Source: Klebsiella pneumoniae (GTDB lineage Bacteria > Myxococcota_A > UBA796 > SXON01). Taken from it: a stretch of DNA of 64,000 nt. The stretch covers positions 35,068 through 99,067 of the forward strand of contig CAMAXZ010000013.1 in assembly GCA_945862325.1 (NCBI GenBank), read 5' to 3'. How positions within the stretch are numbered: position 1 is the stretch's first letter; every line of letters begins with the position of its first letter. A model generated the notes under the pieces. The model had not been told where the DNA came from, did not search any database, and saw nothing but the letters and a program-made list of their open reading frames with translations. Of this stretch, positions 1 to 7,968 are shown one piece after another. A program made the translations under genes and the position numbers.

Positions 1-2
1 CG

Positions 3-782
3 TTGCGCTTCGGGACCGAGGACGAGGTGGAGGCCGCCGCGGCTGCGGCGCTCTCCAAGGCCCGCGCGGCGATCCCTGCGTTCTTCGGGCGACTCCCGAA
101 GGCGGAGTGTGGGGTCCGGCGGGTGCCCGCGTACGAGGCGCCATTTACGACGATCGCCTACTATCGGCAGTCCGTTCCGGGCGAACAACCTGGGTACTAT
201 TACATCAACACCTACCAGCCCGACACCCGGCCGCGCTTCGAGGCCGAGGTGCTCGCGTTCCACGAGTCGATCCCCGGGCACCACCTCCAGATCGCGATCG
301 CGCAGGAGCTGCCGAACATCCCCGAGTTCCGCCGCCACATGGGCACCACCGCGTTCGTCGAGGGGTGGGCGCTCTACACCGAGCGCCTCGCCGACGAGAT
401 GGGGCTCTACACCGGCGATCTGGACCGGATGGGCATCCTCTCCTTCGACGCCTGGCGCGCCGCGCGGCTGGTAGTGGACACGGGGCTGCACGCCCAAGGC
501 TGGGACCGCGCCCAGGCGATCGCGTTCTTCGAGGCCAACACTCCGCTGGCGCGCAACAACATCGCCAACGAGGTCGACCGCTACATCACCTGGCCGGGAC
601 AGGCCCTGGCATACAAGCTCGGCCACATCGAGCTCCGAACGCTCCGCGCCGACGCCGAGGCCGCGCTCGGCCCGCGCTTCTCCTTGCCGGAGTTCCACGA
701 CGCGGTGCTGTCGGGGGGTGCGGTGCCGTTGCCGGTGCTGCGGCGGCAGGTGAGGGCATGGGTGGCGGGGAGGGGAGGATGA
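3..782 (+). CDS. DUF885 family protein, C-terminal part (5' end outside window)
   Basis: The visible 259 residues are the C-terminal half of a DUF885 protein; family members usually run to 550-600 residues, so the start lies upstream of the window. The family hallmark [10 protein letters not shown] is at visible residues 87-96, followed by [10 protein letters not shown] at 120-129. These His and Glu residues suggest a zinc-dependent hydrolase of peptidase type, but the substrate is unknown (family-level inference). The TGA stop overlaps the ATG of the next reading frame (ATGA), so the two were probably co-transcribed. Family assignment is firm; function is not. Confidence 0.85.
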   Translation: MRFGTEDEVEAAAAAALSKARAAIPAFFGRLPKAECGVRRVPAYEAPFTTIAYYRQSVPGEQPGYYYINTYQPDTRPRFEAEVLAFHESIPGHHLQIAIAQELPNIPEFRRHMGTTAFVEGWALYTERLADEMGLYTGDLDRMGILSFDAWRAARLVVDTGLHAQGWDRAQAIAFFEANTPLARNNIANEVDRYITWPGQALAYKLGHIELRTLRADAEAALGPRFSLPEFHDAVLSGGAVPLPVLRRQVRAWVAGRGG

Positions 783-937
783 TCCAGACCCTGAGGATGC
801 GGGATTACAAGTGCTTCGCCTCGGAGCCCGACGGCGGGCCAGTTCGGATTGAGCTCGAGCCGCTCACGCTGCTCGTCGGTCCGTGCGGGAGCCTGGGAGG
901 CGAGCGTCGAGGTGGAGCTGCCGTCCGGGCGCGCTGA
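779..937 (+). pseudogene. 5' fragment of an AAA/SMC-like ATPase gene, truncated at the P-loop
   Basis: This 52-residue reading frame starts at an ATG overlapping the previous stop. It opens like RecF/SMC-type AAA ATPases: LRMRDYKCF, then a strand ending LTLLVGP. In intact relatives that sequence runs straight into the Walker A motif (GPNGSGKS). Here homology stops at GP, and the frame reads CGSLGGERRGG before a TGA. No Walker A, Walker B or signature motif remains. The convergent lipoprotein gene begins 10 bases further on, so a deletion probably removed the body of the gene. A real short peptide cannot be excluded but is unlikely. Confidence 0.6.
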
Positions 938-946
938 CCAAGAGCC

Positions 947-1414
947 CTACTCCTCCCACGCCGGCCTGACGTCGGGCACCACGGGCTTGCTGCCGTCGGC
1001 CGCGGGCGGCGGGGGCGCCGTCCCGTCGGTGGTCGGCCACTCGCGCGCGGCCTCGGTCGCGACGGCGCGGGCGAGCTCCTCGAGCTGGGCGATGCGCTCG
1101 AGCGCGCGGGCGCCGTTGCCCTCCAGCTCGGCGAGGAGCAGGCCGAAGCTGTACTCCGCCCGCGCGGCCTCGACGTCGCCCTTCGCGGTGCGCAGCGCCG
1201 GCTCCAGGCGCGGCTCCCAGCGCTCGGTGTACACGCGCTCCGCGAGGGTGCGGGCCGCCTCGCGTTGGCCGGCGCGCCACATGCGCTTGACGTCCTCGAG
1301 GCCCGCGACGACGAGCTCCCCCTCGTGCTTCCAGGAGTGGGTCTCCGGCGGAGCCACGGGCGGCGGCGGGTCCGCGCATCCGGCCAACACGGCGCTGAGC
1401 AACATCCCGATCAT
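947..1414 (-). CDS. Small lipoprotein, helical, weakly like the FTR1 periplasmic domain
   Basis: 155 residues. The ATG at 1414 is chosen because it gives a lipobox (LSAVLAGC, Cys13) directly after a short hydrophobic stretch; longer upstream starts would bury it. After a Pro-rich spacer the protein is helical and rich in Ala, Glu and Arg. The stretch AARTLAERVYTERWEPRLEPAL resembles, only weakly, the periplasmic four-helix region of FTR1-type iron permeases. It is divergent from clpB with about 60 bases between starts. Lipoprotein status is likely; the function is not recognised. Confidence 0.65.
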   Translation of the reverse strand: MIGMLLSAVLAGCADPPPPVAPPETHSWKHEGELVVAGLEDVKRMWRAGQREAARTLAERVYTERWEPRLEPALRTAKGDVEAARAEYSFGLLLAELEGNGARALERIAQLEELARAVATEAAREWPTTDGTAPPPPAADGSKPVVPDVRPAWEE

Positions 1415-1475
1415 GCCCCTTCCCTCGACCTCGAGCCGTGCGTAGCCTTCCCCACATACGCCCCCGAGGCAACAC

Positions 1476-4076
1476 ATGAAATTCGATCGGTTCACCGTCA
1501 AGGCCCGCGAAGTCATCGCCGAAGCGCAGCAGCTCGCCGGGAAGTTCGGAAATCCCGAGCTTCGGCCTCATCACCTGCTCATGGTGCTCCTCACGCAGGA
1601 CAAGGGCGTCGCGCCCAATCTCCTCAGCCAGATCGGCGTCGACGTCCCCGGCCTCAACCGCGAAGCGGCCAAGCTGGTGGACGAGCTGCCGAAGGTGCAC
1701 GGCGGCTCGCACGCGCAGCTCTCCTCCTACGCGCGGGACGCGCTCGAGGTCGCGGACAAGGAGGCGAAGGCGCTCGGAGACACCCATGTGGCCACCGAGC
1801 TCATCCTCCTCGGCGTGGCCAGCGTGAAGGACAAGCCCCGCCAGCTCCTCGTGGACTACGGCGCGACGCGCGAGCGCATCCTCAACGCCATGCAGGTCAT
1901 GCGCGCCGGCCGCAACGTTCAGGGGGAGGAAGCGGAGAACCAGTACGAGGCGCTCAAGAAGTACACGAAGGACCTCACCGCGCAGGCGCGCGAGGGCAAG
2001 ATGGACCCCGTGGTCGGCCGCGACGAGGAGATCCGCCGCACCCTCCAGGTCCTGTCCCGCCGCAGCAAGAACAACCCGGTGCTCATCGGCGATCCGGGCG
2101 TCGGCAAGACCGCCATCGTCGAGGGCATCGCGCAGCGCATCGCGGTCGGCGACGTGCCGGAGTCCCTCAAGGACAAGGCGGTGCTCGCGCTCGACATGGC
2201 CGCGCTCATCGCCGGCGCGAAGTACCGCGGGGAATTCGAAGAGCGCCTGAAGGCCGTCCTCAACGAGATCGAGAACAGCAAGGGCACGATCATCCTGTTC
2301 ATCGACGAGCTCCACATGGTCGTCGGGGCCGGCAAGGCGGAAGGCAGCATGGACGCCGGCAACATGCTGAAGCCGGCGCTCGCGCGCGGCGAGCTGCGGT
2401 GCCTCGGCGCGACCACCCTCGACGAGTACCGGAAGCACATCGAAAAGGACAAGGCGCTCGAGCGGCGGTTCCAGCCCGTGTTCGTCGACGAGCCCACGAT
2501 CGCGGACACGATCCGCATCCTCCGCGGCATCAAGGAGAAGTACGAGCAGCACCACGGCATCAAGATCACCGACGACGCCATCCTCGCGGCCGCGCACCTC
2601 TCCGACCGCTACATCAACGACCGCCAGCTCCCCGACAAGGCGATCGACCTCATCGACGAGGCCGCCAGCCGCCTCAAGATGGAGATCGAGTCGCTCCCGC
2701 AGCCGATCGACGTGCTCGAGCGCCAGATCCGCGGGATGAAGGTCGAGCTCGCGGCCCTCGTCCGCGAGACGGACAAGTCCGCGGTCGAGCGCGCGAACAA
2801 GCTGCGCGAGCAGGTGGCGGATCGCGAGGAAGAGTCGACCAAGCTCCGCGCCCAGTGGGAAGCAGAGAAGTCGGCGTTGGAGGCGATTTCGTCGCTCTCC
2901 GAGAAGATCGACCAGCTCAAGCACAACCTGGAGCGCATGCAGCGCCAGGGCGACTTCGAGTCGGCGTCGCGGGTGCAGTACGGCGAGCTTCCCCAGGCGC
3001 AGCGCGACCTGGAGGCCGCCCGCGCGCGCCTCGCGTCGCTGCAGGTCGACGGCGGCGTCCTCCGCGAGCGCGTGACGGAGGAGGACATCGCGTTCGTGGT
3101 GTCGAAGTGGACGGGCGTTCCGGTCACCAAGCTCAAGGAGAGCGAGCAGAGCAAGCTCCTGAAGATGGAGGAGAACCTCCACCAGCGCGTGATCGGGCAG
3201 CACGCGGCGATCGTGGCCGTCTCCGACGCCGTGCGGCGTTCGCGCGCCGGCCTTCAGGACCCGAACCGCCCGATCGGCAGCTTCATCTTCCTCGGCCCGA
3301 CGGGCGTCGGGAAGACGGAGCTCGCGAAGGCGCTCGCCGAGTTCCTCTTCGACGACGAGACGAACATCGTGCGCATCGACATGTCCGAGTACATGGAGAA
3401 GCACTCCGTCGCGCGCCTGATCGGGGCGCCCCCCGGGTACGTCGGCTACGACGAGGGCGGGCAGCTGACCGAGGCCGTTCGTCGGCGTCCCTACTCGGTC
3501 ATCCTGCTCGACGAGATCGAGAAGGCGCACCCCGACGTCTTCAACATCCTGCTCCAGGTGCTCGACGACGGCCGCCTCACCGACAGCAAAGGGCGCACGG
3601 TCGACTTCAAGAACACCGTCCTGATCATGACGTCCAACGTCGGGTCCCACAAGATCATGGAGCTCCGCGACGATCGGAAGCGCATGGAGGGCGAGGTGCT
3701 CGGCGAGCTCCGTCGCACCTTCAAGCCCGAGTTCCTCAACCGCGTCGACGACATCATCATCTTCGACGCCCTGCGTCGCGAAGACATGAACGCGATCCTC
3801 GCCGTGCAGCTCCGACGTGTCCGCAAGCTCCTCACCGACCGCCAGCTCCAGCTCGACGTCACCCCCGCCGCGCTGACCGCCATCGCCGACGCCGGCTTCG
3901 ACCCCACCTACGGCGCGCGCCCCCTGAAGAGGGCGATCCAGCAGTACCTGCTGAACCCGATGAGCAAGAGCATCGTGTCGGGCGGCTATCAGGCCGGGGA
4001 CGTCGTTCGCGTCGACACCGACGGGGACAACCTCACGTTCCTGCGCATCCCCGCGCCCGTGGTCGCCGAGGCTTGA
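1476..4076 (+). CDS. clpB: ClpB disaggregase (Hsp100 AAA+ chaperone)
   Basis: 866 residues, full length for ClpB. ClpB works with DnaK/DnaJ/GrpE in the cytoplasm to extract polypeptides from aggregates by threading them through a hexameric pore. Domains in order: Clp_N repeats (about 5-145), first AAA+ module with Walker A GDPGVGKT (205-212), the coiled-coil middle domain (about 405-525) that distinguishes ClpB from ClpA/ClpC, and a second AAA+ module with Walker A GPTGVGKT (607-614), followed by the D2-small domain. The ATG at 1476 matches the family start ([13 protein letters not shown]). It stands alone between a divergent lipoprotein gene and a convergent lectin-like gene. No recognisable heat-shock promoter was identified. 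Confidence 0.98.
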   Translation: MKFDRFTVKAREVIAEAQQLAGKFGNPELRPHHLLMVLLTQDKGVAPNLLSQIGVDVPGLNREAAKLVDELPKVHGGSHAQLSSYARDALEVADKEAKALGDTHVATELILLGVASVKDKPRQLLVDYGATRERILNAMQVMRAGRNVQGEEAENQYEALKKYTKDLTAQAREGKMDPVVGRDEEIRRTLQVLSRRSKNNPVLIGDPGVGKTAIVEGIAQRIAVGDVPESLKDKAVLALDMAALIAGAKYRGEFEERLKAVLNEIENSKGTIILFIDELHMVVGAGKAEGSMDAGNMLKPALARGELRCLGATTLDEYRKHIEKDKALERRFQPVFVDEPTIADTIRILRGIKEKYEQHHGIKITDDAILAAAHLSDRYINDRQLPDKAIDLIDEAASRLKMEIESLPQPIDVLERQIRGMKVELAALVRETDKSAVERANKLREQVADREEESTKLRAQWEAEKSALEAISSLSEKIDQLKHNLERMQRQGDFESASRVQYGELPQAQRDLEAARARLASLQVDGGVLRERVTEEDIAFVVSKWTGVPVTKLKESEQSKLLKMEENLHQRVIGQHAAIVAVSDAVRRSRAGLQDPNRPIGSFIFLGPTGVGKTELAKALAEFLFDDETNIVRIDMSEYMEKHSVARLIGAPPGYVGYDEGGQLTEAVRRRPYSVILLDEIEKAHPDVFNILLQVLDDGRLTDSKGRTVDFKNTVLIMTSNVGSHKIMELRDDRKRMEGEVLGELRRTFKPEFLNRVDDIIIFDALRREDMNAILAVQLRRVRKLLTDRQLQLDVTPAALTAIADAGFDPTYGARPLKRAIQQYLLNPMSKSIVSGGYQAGDVVRVDTDGDNLTFLRIPAPVVAEA

Positions 4077-4094
4077 GGCGGGACGCCGTCGGGC

Positions 4095-5402
4095 CTACTC
4101 GGGGCAGACGAGCTGCGTGACCTCGAGGGCGTCGATGAGGTGGTAGTTCGTCAGGGAGCCCGTGGCGGCGGTGAAGCCGACGTACGCGGGGAAGTCGAAG
4201 TACCCAGAGATGTCCTCGTCGATGTACGCGACCCCGTCGATGGTGACCGTCACGCGGGGCGCGTGGACCTCGACCGCCATCGTGTGCCACGCGCCGTCCT
4301 CCATCTCGGGGAGGGCGGCCCAGGCCGTCACGCCGGAGACGTTCCCGTCGAAAGTGAACATCACGTGGTCGTCGCCGGTGGGGTCCTGGCTGCGGCCGTT
4401 GTCGTAGGTGTCGACCTCGACGGACCACCCCGGGAGGCCGGAATACCCGATAGAACCTCCGGAATCGCCGATGAACCCCGTCATCCGGTCGGTGTCGAGC
4501 GCCGTGACGGAGATGCCGTCCGCGCCGGAGCCGCCGCTGACGTAGAAGCTGAACGCCACCTCGACGTCGTTGCCCATCACGGTGTCGGCGTCGTTGAACG
4601 CCGACGCGACCTGCGCCGTCACGGGCTTGGTGAGCTCCAACCAGGAGTTCGTGGCGTCCCAGGTGGCGTTTCCGACGAAGTTCCAACTCTCGAGCTCGAT
4701 GTTGTCCTCGACGAACCCGCCCTGCTGGCAGAGGCTGAGCTCCATCGTCGACACATTGCCGCAGGAGTCCTCGGCGGCGAGCACCACGACGTGTTCGCCC
4801 GGCGTCCGAAGCGCCGCGTCCCACGTCATCGTCGCCGTGCCGTCGCTGCCGGCGGGGTCCGTCCCGACGACCCCGTCGACGCTCGACGTCCACGTGATGC
4901 CGAGGGACTCCGGGCGGTCGACGTCGTCGACCACCGTGGCCGTGAACCACGTCGTGCCCGCGTCGAGCGTGGCGGAGGCGCCCGGGGACGTGATGAGCAG
5001 AGAAGGGCCGTAGTCGGACGTGGTCTGGAGGTTGATCGAGGTGGAAGGCGCATTCTCGTCGTCGCTCACGACGACCAGGGTGGCGGGCCCGGAGCCCTCG
5101 ACGGGGACCTCCACGCTGGCGCCCGCGGGCAGGGTGAGCGGCAGCTCCGGGGCGTCGACCGTCCAACCCCCGCCTTCCACGCGGATTTCCTGAATCGTCA
5201 ACGGCGTGGCGCCCACGGACGCGAGGGTGACGACGCGGCTCAAGGTGCCGCACGCCACCTCGTTGATCGACGCGGGGCTCGCCTCGAGCTGGGCGTCGTC
5301 GAACGGCGGATCGAACGTGTCGCCGCTGTCGATGATGTCGGTGTTGCCCTTGGTGCCGAGGGAGTTGTCGATGGCGCAGGCGAACAGGACGAGTGCGAAC
5401 AT
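4095..5402 (-). CDS. Lipoprotein with L-type (legume) lectin-like domain
   Basis: 435 residues. A very short signal ends in LVLFAC (Cys9). The N-terminal half (about 30-220) holds beta-sandwich domains: an ASH/choice-of-anchor-like segment and an Ig-like segment with DSCGN. From about 235 the protein reads as an L-type lectin fold (SWNFVGNATW, a strand pair, then GLPGWSVEVDTYDN and DDHVMFTFDG), the sugar-binding fold of legume and bacterial lectins. It is likely outer-membrane or surface anchored and could bind polysaccharide; ligand unknown. A paralogue with the same architecture is at 32145-33419. It converges on clpB with an 18-base gap, and a good sigma70-type promoter precedes it (5421-5449). 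Confidence 0.75.
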   Translation of the reverse strand: MFALVLFACAIDNSLGTKGNTDIIDSGDTFDPPFDDAQLEASPASINEVACGTLSRVVTLASVGATPLTIQEIRVEGGGWTVDAPELPLTLPAGASVEVPVEGSGPATLVVVSDDENAPSTSINLQTTSDYGPSLLITSPGASATLDAGTTWFTATVVDDVDRPESLGITWTSSVDGVVGTDPAGSDGTATMTWDAALRTPGEHVVVLAAEDSCGNVSTMELSLCQQGGFVEDNIELESWNFVGNATWDATNSWLELTKPVTAQVASAFNDADTVMGNDVEVAFSFYVSGGSGADGISVTALDTDRMTGFIGDSGGSIGYSGLPGWSVEVDTYDNGRSQDPTGDDHVMFTFDGNVSGVTAWAALPEMEDGAWHTMAVEVHAPRVTVTIDGVAYIDEDISGYFDFPAYVGFTAATGSLTNYHLIDALEVTQLVCPE

Positions 5403-5420
5403 CAGCGCCTCCGGGCTGGC

Positions 5421-5449
5421 ACGCTACCCGACGAACGGGCGATGGTCAA
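5421..5449 (-). promoter_or_regulatory. Sigma70-type promoter of the lectin-like lipoprotein gene
   Basis: On the minus strand TTGACC (5449-5444) and TAGCGT (5426-5421) are separated by exactly 17 bases. Transcription would start near 5414, about a dozen bases before the ATG at 5402, giving a very short leader. Both hexamers are good matches for such a GC-rich genome. Confidence 0.55.
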
Positions 5450-5456
5450 CCGGATG

Positions 5457-5849
5457 TCAGCGCGCGGTGCCCACGGACAGCGCCGCGCGTACGTCCGGCA
5501 GCAGCGCGGTGTCCGGCTCGGTCCAATCGAGCGTGTCGAGGTCGTCGACCGAGAGCCAGGCGGACGCGTCGTGTTCGTCGAGGCGGGGCGTGTCGTCGCC
5601 GCAGCACGCGAACGCGAGGAGGTGCAGGCGCGGCCCGATCGCCTCCCCGACGAGGTGGTCGACGCGCAGGTCGACGCCGAGCTCCTCGCGGAGCTCGCGG
5701 CGCAGGGCCGCGCGATCGTCCTCGCCGGGCTCCACCTTTCCTCCCGGCAGCTCCCAACGGCCGGCGTGACGCAGCGTCGGGCCGCGTCGGGCCGCGAACA
5801 CGCGACCGTCGCGTATCCACACCGCGCACACCACGCGCAGGGGGGTCAT
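5457..5849 (-). CDS. Nudix hydrolase, MutT-like
   Basis: 130 residues, a single Nudix domain. The Nudix box runs from residues 36 to 59 (GGKVEPGE, then RRELREELGV) and contains the REXXEE core that binds divalent metal. The size and the ELPGGK context fit the MutT/8-oxo-dGTP subgroup, which cleans oxidised nucleotides, but the substrate cannot be settled from sequence. The ATG at 5849 overlaps the stop of the preceding small gene (ATGA), making it the last gene of the btaA-btaB cassette. A longer upstream reading has no domain support. Confidence 0.9.
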   Translation of the reverse strand: MTPLRVVCAVWIRDGRVFAARRGPTLRHAGRWELPGGKVEPGEDDRAALRRELREELGVDLRVDHLVGEAIGPRLHLLAFACCGDDTPRLDEHDASAWLSVDDLDTLDWTEPDTALLPDVRAALSVGTAR

Positions 5850-6091
5850 CCCGCGGCGCGCTCGCGGCGCTCCGCGAGGACGGCGGTCAGCACCGCGCGG
5901 ACGCCGATGGCGTCGACTCCGCGGAGGGCGGTCAGGAAGGGCTCGGCCGTGCTCTGCAGGCCAATCCGGGTGAGCGCGACGATCGTCAGCGGGCACTCGA
6001 GGTCGCCGTGGTGGAGGTGACGGAGCGCCTTCTCCAGGTTGGCGGTCGATACGTCCACGAGGCCGACGGAGGTGCCGGCGAGGCGACCCAT
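5846..6091 (-). CDS. Conserved-looking small protein in the btaAB operon
   Basis: 81 residues, all helical in appearance, no signal peptide or membrane segment. It overlaps the upstream btaB stop and the downstream Nudix start by ATGA junctions, so it is translated in a tightly coupled operon. I recognise no family. The evenly spaced Leu residues and two short hydrophobic helices suggest a small soluble helical bundle. Position between betaine-lipid genes and a Nudix gene is the only functional hint. Confidence 0.6.
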   Translation of the reverse strand: MGRLAGTSVGLVDVSTANLEKALRHLHHGDLECPLTIVALTRIGLQSTAEPFLTALRGVDAIGVRAVLTAVLAERRERAAG

Positions 6092-6711
6092 CAGCCGACG
6101 CCGGGCACGTGGGCGATCAGGTAATAGCGCCCGGGCCCCCACGTGATCGTCGCGTCCATGCCGTCGAACAGCGCTTCGGTCAGCGGGTCGACGTGAAAGG
6201 TGCGCAGCCAGCCGCGAAGCCCGGAGGCCGCCGGCTTCGGCAGCTTGGACAGGTCCGCGAAGTCGACGACCACGACCTTGCCGTCGCGTCCCACCTGCTC
6301 GCGCGCGTGATCCAGGGCCTTCCGGTTCTCCTGGACCATGGTGAGGCAATAGCTGAAGAGCACCCGCTGCGGACGGCCGCCGACGAGGGCGGCGTAGTCC
6401 GCGTCCTCCGCGAAGCCCTGCGCGAACGTGCCCCATGGGCAGTTCTTCTGGGCGACCTCGAGCATCGCGTCGGACGCGTCGAGGCCGCCGTAGCGGGCCT
6501 CGGGGCGCTTCGCGTGGAGCTTGCGCAGGTTGCGGCCGGTGCCGGGGCCGATCTCGACGAGGCGCGACCAGTCTTCGCGGAGGAGCTGGTCGATCGCGGA
6601 GTCGCGGCCGAACAGGTAGTACTTCCGCGTCAGGTCGTAGACGCCACGCGAAGCCCGGTAGTAGCGGTCGAGAAATGCCTTGTGCGCCGCGCGGTCCGGG
6701 GTGGGGCTAAT
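6091..6711 (-). CDS. btaB: BtaB-like SAM-dependent methyltransferase (betaine lipid synthesis), non-canonical start
   Basis: About 206 residues if read from 6711. It is a class I Rossmann methyltransferase: motif I EIGPGTG is at residues 53-59, a GGLDASDAML acidic motif follows, and a VLFSYCLTMVQ motif IV/V region comes later. The N-terminal HKAFLDRYYRASRGVYDLTRKYYLFGRD fits BtaB, which adds three methyl groups to diacylglyceryl-homoserine to give the betaine lipid DGTS. It follows btaA directly, as in Rhodobacter. The frame has no ATG, GTG or TTG between the upstream in-frame TGA (6717-6715) and the ATG at 6465, which would delete the SAM motif. ATT at 6711-6709, overlapping the btaA stop, is the best start candidate. 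Confidence 0.8.
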   Translation of the reverse strand: MSPTPDRAAHKAFLDRYYRASRGVYDLTRKYYLFGRDSAIDQLLREDWSRLVEIGPGTGRNLRKLHAKRPEARYGGLDASDAMLEVAQKNCPWGTFAQGFAEDADYAALVGGRPQRVLFSYCLTMVQENRKALDHAREQVGRDGKVVVVDFADLSKLPKPAASGLRGWLRTFHVDPLTEALFDGMDATITWGPGRYYLIAHVPGVG

Positions 6712-7831
6712 GGCTCACCTCGTAGAAGTTCACCCGGCGGTACTGGCGCGAGCGGTCTTCGCGGCTGGCCGCGGCGCTCTCGGGGAGCAGGCGGAAGTGG
6801 CGCTCGAGGCCGGCGCGCTCCACGATGTCGTTCTCTTCGACCGTACGCGACAGCACGATGGCGCCGTCGCGGGAGGTGCGGAGGATCTCTTCGAGGAGCT
6901 TGCGCTGCACCGGCGCCGGCATCCAGTCGGGGGCGTCGCACAGGGTGTAGTGCGACCAGGTGTTCTTCTCGCCCTGGGCGAGGGCGTCGAAGAGGTTCAT
7001 GTTGCGCCAGGTCGTCTCGGTCGGGGCGCGGTAGCTGCGTTCGTGGCGGTCCTTGCGGAGGTACGGAGGCGCGCCGTTCGGGGACTCGTGGTTGAACCCG
7101 CCGGAGCTGACGTACCACGCGAACCAGTTCGTCTCGAGGTCGGTCTCGGCGACGCGCTTCACGTGCGTGACGATGTAGTCGACCATGTTGGTGTTTTCGG
7201 TCGACAGGAGCCGGTCGCGCTGCTCGAAGTTGATGCCGAGGCTGACGAGCTGCGCGGGCGAGCTGAGGAACGCCCGGAAGTGCGGCTGGTTGAGGACCGG
7301 CGCGATGCGCTCGTCGACCGCGCGGCGGCGGGTCTCGAGGTCCTGCGGCACCATGGAGCGGAGCCAGGCGCCGTCGATGCCGGTCGCGTTACGGAGCATC
7401 GCCAACATCTTCGCGGTGACACCTTCCAGGTACAAGCTGCGCTTGAACCGACCGTGGTGGCGGCGCCAGTAGGTCTGCATCCAGTCGGGCATGGTGCCCG
7501 TGATGCGCTGGAGGGTCTTGTCCGGCTCCGGCTGCCACCCGCGCCCGAGCAGGTCGTAGAACTGGGTGTAGCTGGACATCCGCTGCGCCGCGGTGGCCTT
7601 CAGCGCGGCGAGCGCGAGGTGGTGGCGGTTGATGTCCACCGCGTCGATGCGGCGCGGCTGCTGGGACACGAGGCCCGCGATGCCGCAGCCGGCACCGGTG
7701 ATGCCGAGGATCGTGCTGTCTTCCTTGATCCGCAGGTACCGTTCGTCGACCTCGGCGTCCTCGAAGAGGATGTTGTAGACGAAGATGCGGGAGAACGTGG
7801 CCTGGAAGGCGAGGTCACGGAGGTTGGCCAT
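6707..7831 (-). CDS. btaA: BtaA-like S-adenosylmethionine:diacylglycerol 3-amino-3-carboxypropyltransferase (DUF3419)
   Basis: 374 residues, typical for BtaA. It transfers the aminocarboxypropyl group of SAM to diacylglycerol, the first step to the phosphorus-free betaine lipid DGTS. The N-terminus (FSRIFVYNILFEDAEVDERYL) matches DUF3419; the SAM site is represented by ITGAGCGIAGLVSQQPRRIDAVDIN (about residues 44-68), and the C-terminal half has the expected SRTVEEND region. The ATG at 7831 starts directly at the conserved N-terminus. It heads a four-gene minus-strand operon. The substrate assignment rests on family plus the btaB neighbour. Confidence 0.88.
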   Translation of the reverse strand: MANLRDLAFQATFSRIFVYNILFEDAEVDERYLRIKEDSTILGITGAGCGIAGLVSQQPRRIDAVDINRHHLALAALKATAAQRMSSYTQFYDLLGRGWQPEPDKTLQRITGTMPDWMQTYWRRHHGRFKRSLYLEGVTAKMLAMLRNATGIDGAWLRSMVPQDLETRRRAVDERIAPVLNQPHFRAFLSSPAQLVSLGINFEQRDRLLSTENTNMVDYIVTHVKRVAETDLETNWFAWYVSSGGFNHESPNGAPPYLRKDRHERSYRAPTETTWRNMNLFDALAQGEKNTWSHYTLCDAPDWMPAPVQRKLLEEILRTSRDGAIVLSRTVEENDIVERAGLERHFRLLPESAAASREDRSRQYRRVNFYEVSH

Positions 7832-7968
7832 ACGGAGTCCTCGGGGGCGGATCGCGGACGACTAACGCGGCGCCAGCGCCGGGCACCCTCGTCGCGGTCC
7901 ACGGGTTGTGAGGAATTCGCACCCGGCGCGCGTGCGGGCTCGGCGGCGTCGCTGGGATACACCGGCTC

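Noticed and set aside
864..3650. Very long minus-strand open frame (928 codons) antisense to clpB
   Set aside because: It is a shadow of clpB caused by high GC and codon bias; it has no start signal, domain or plausible composition.
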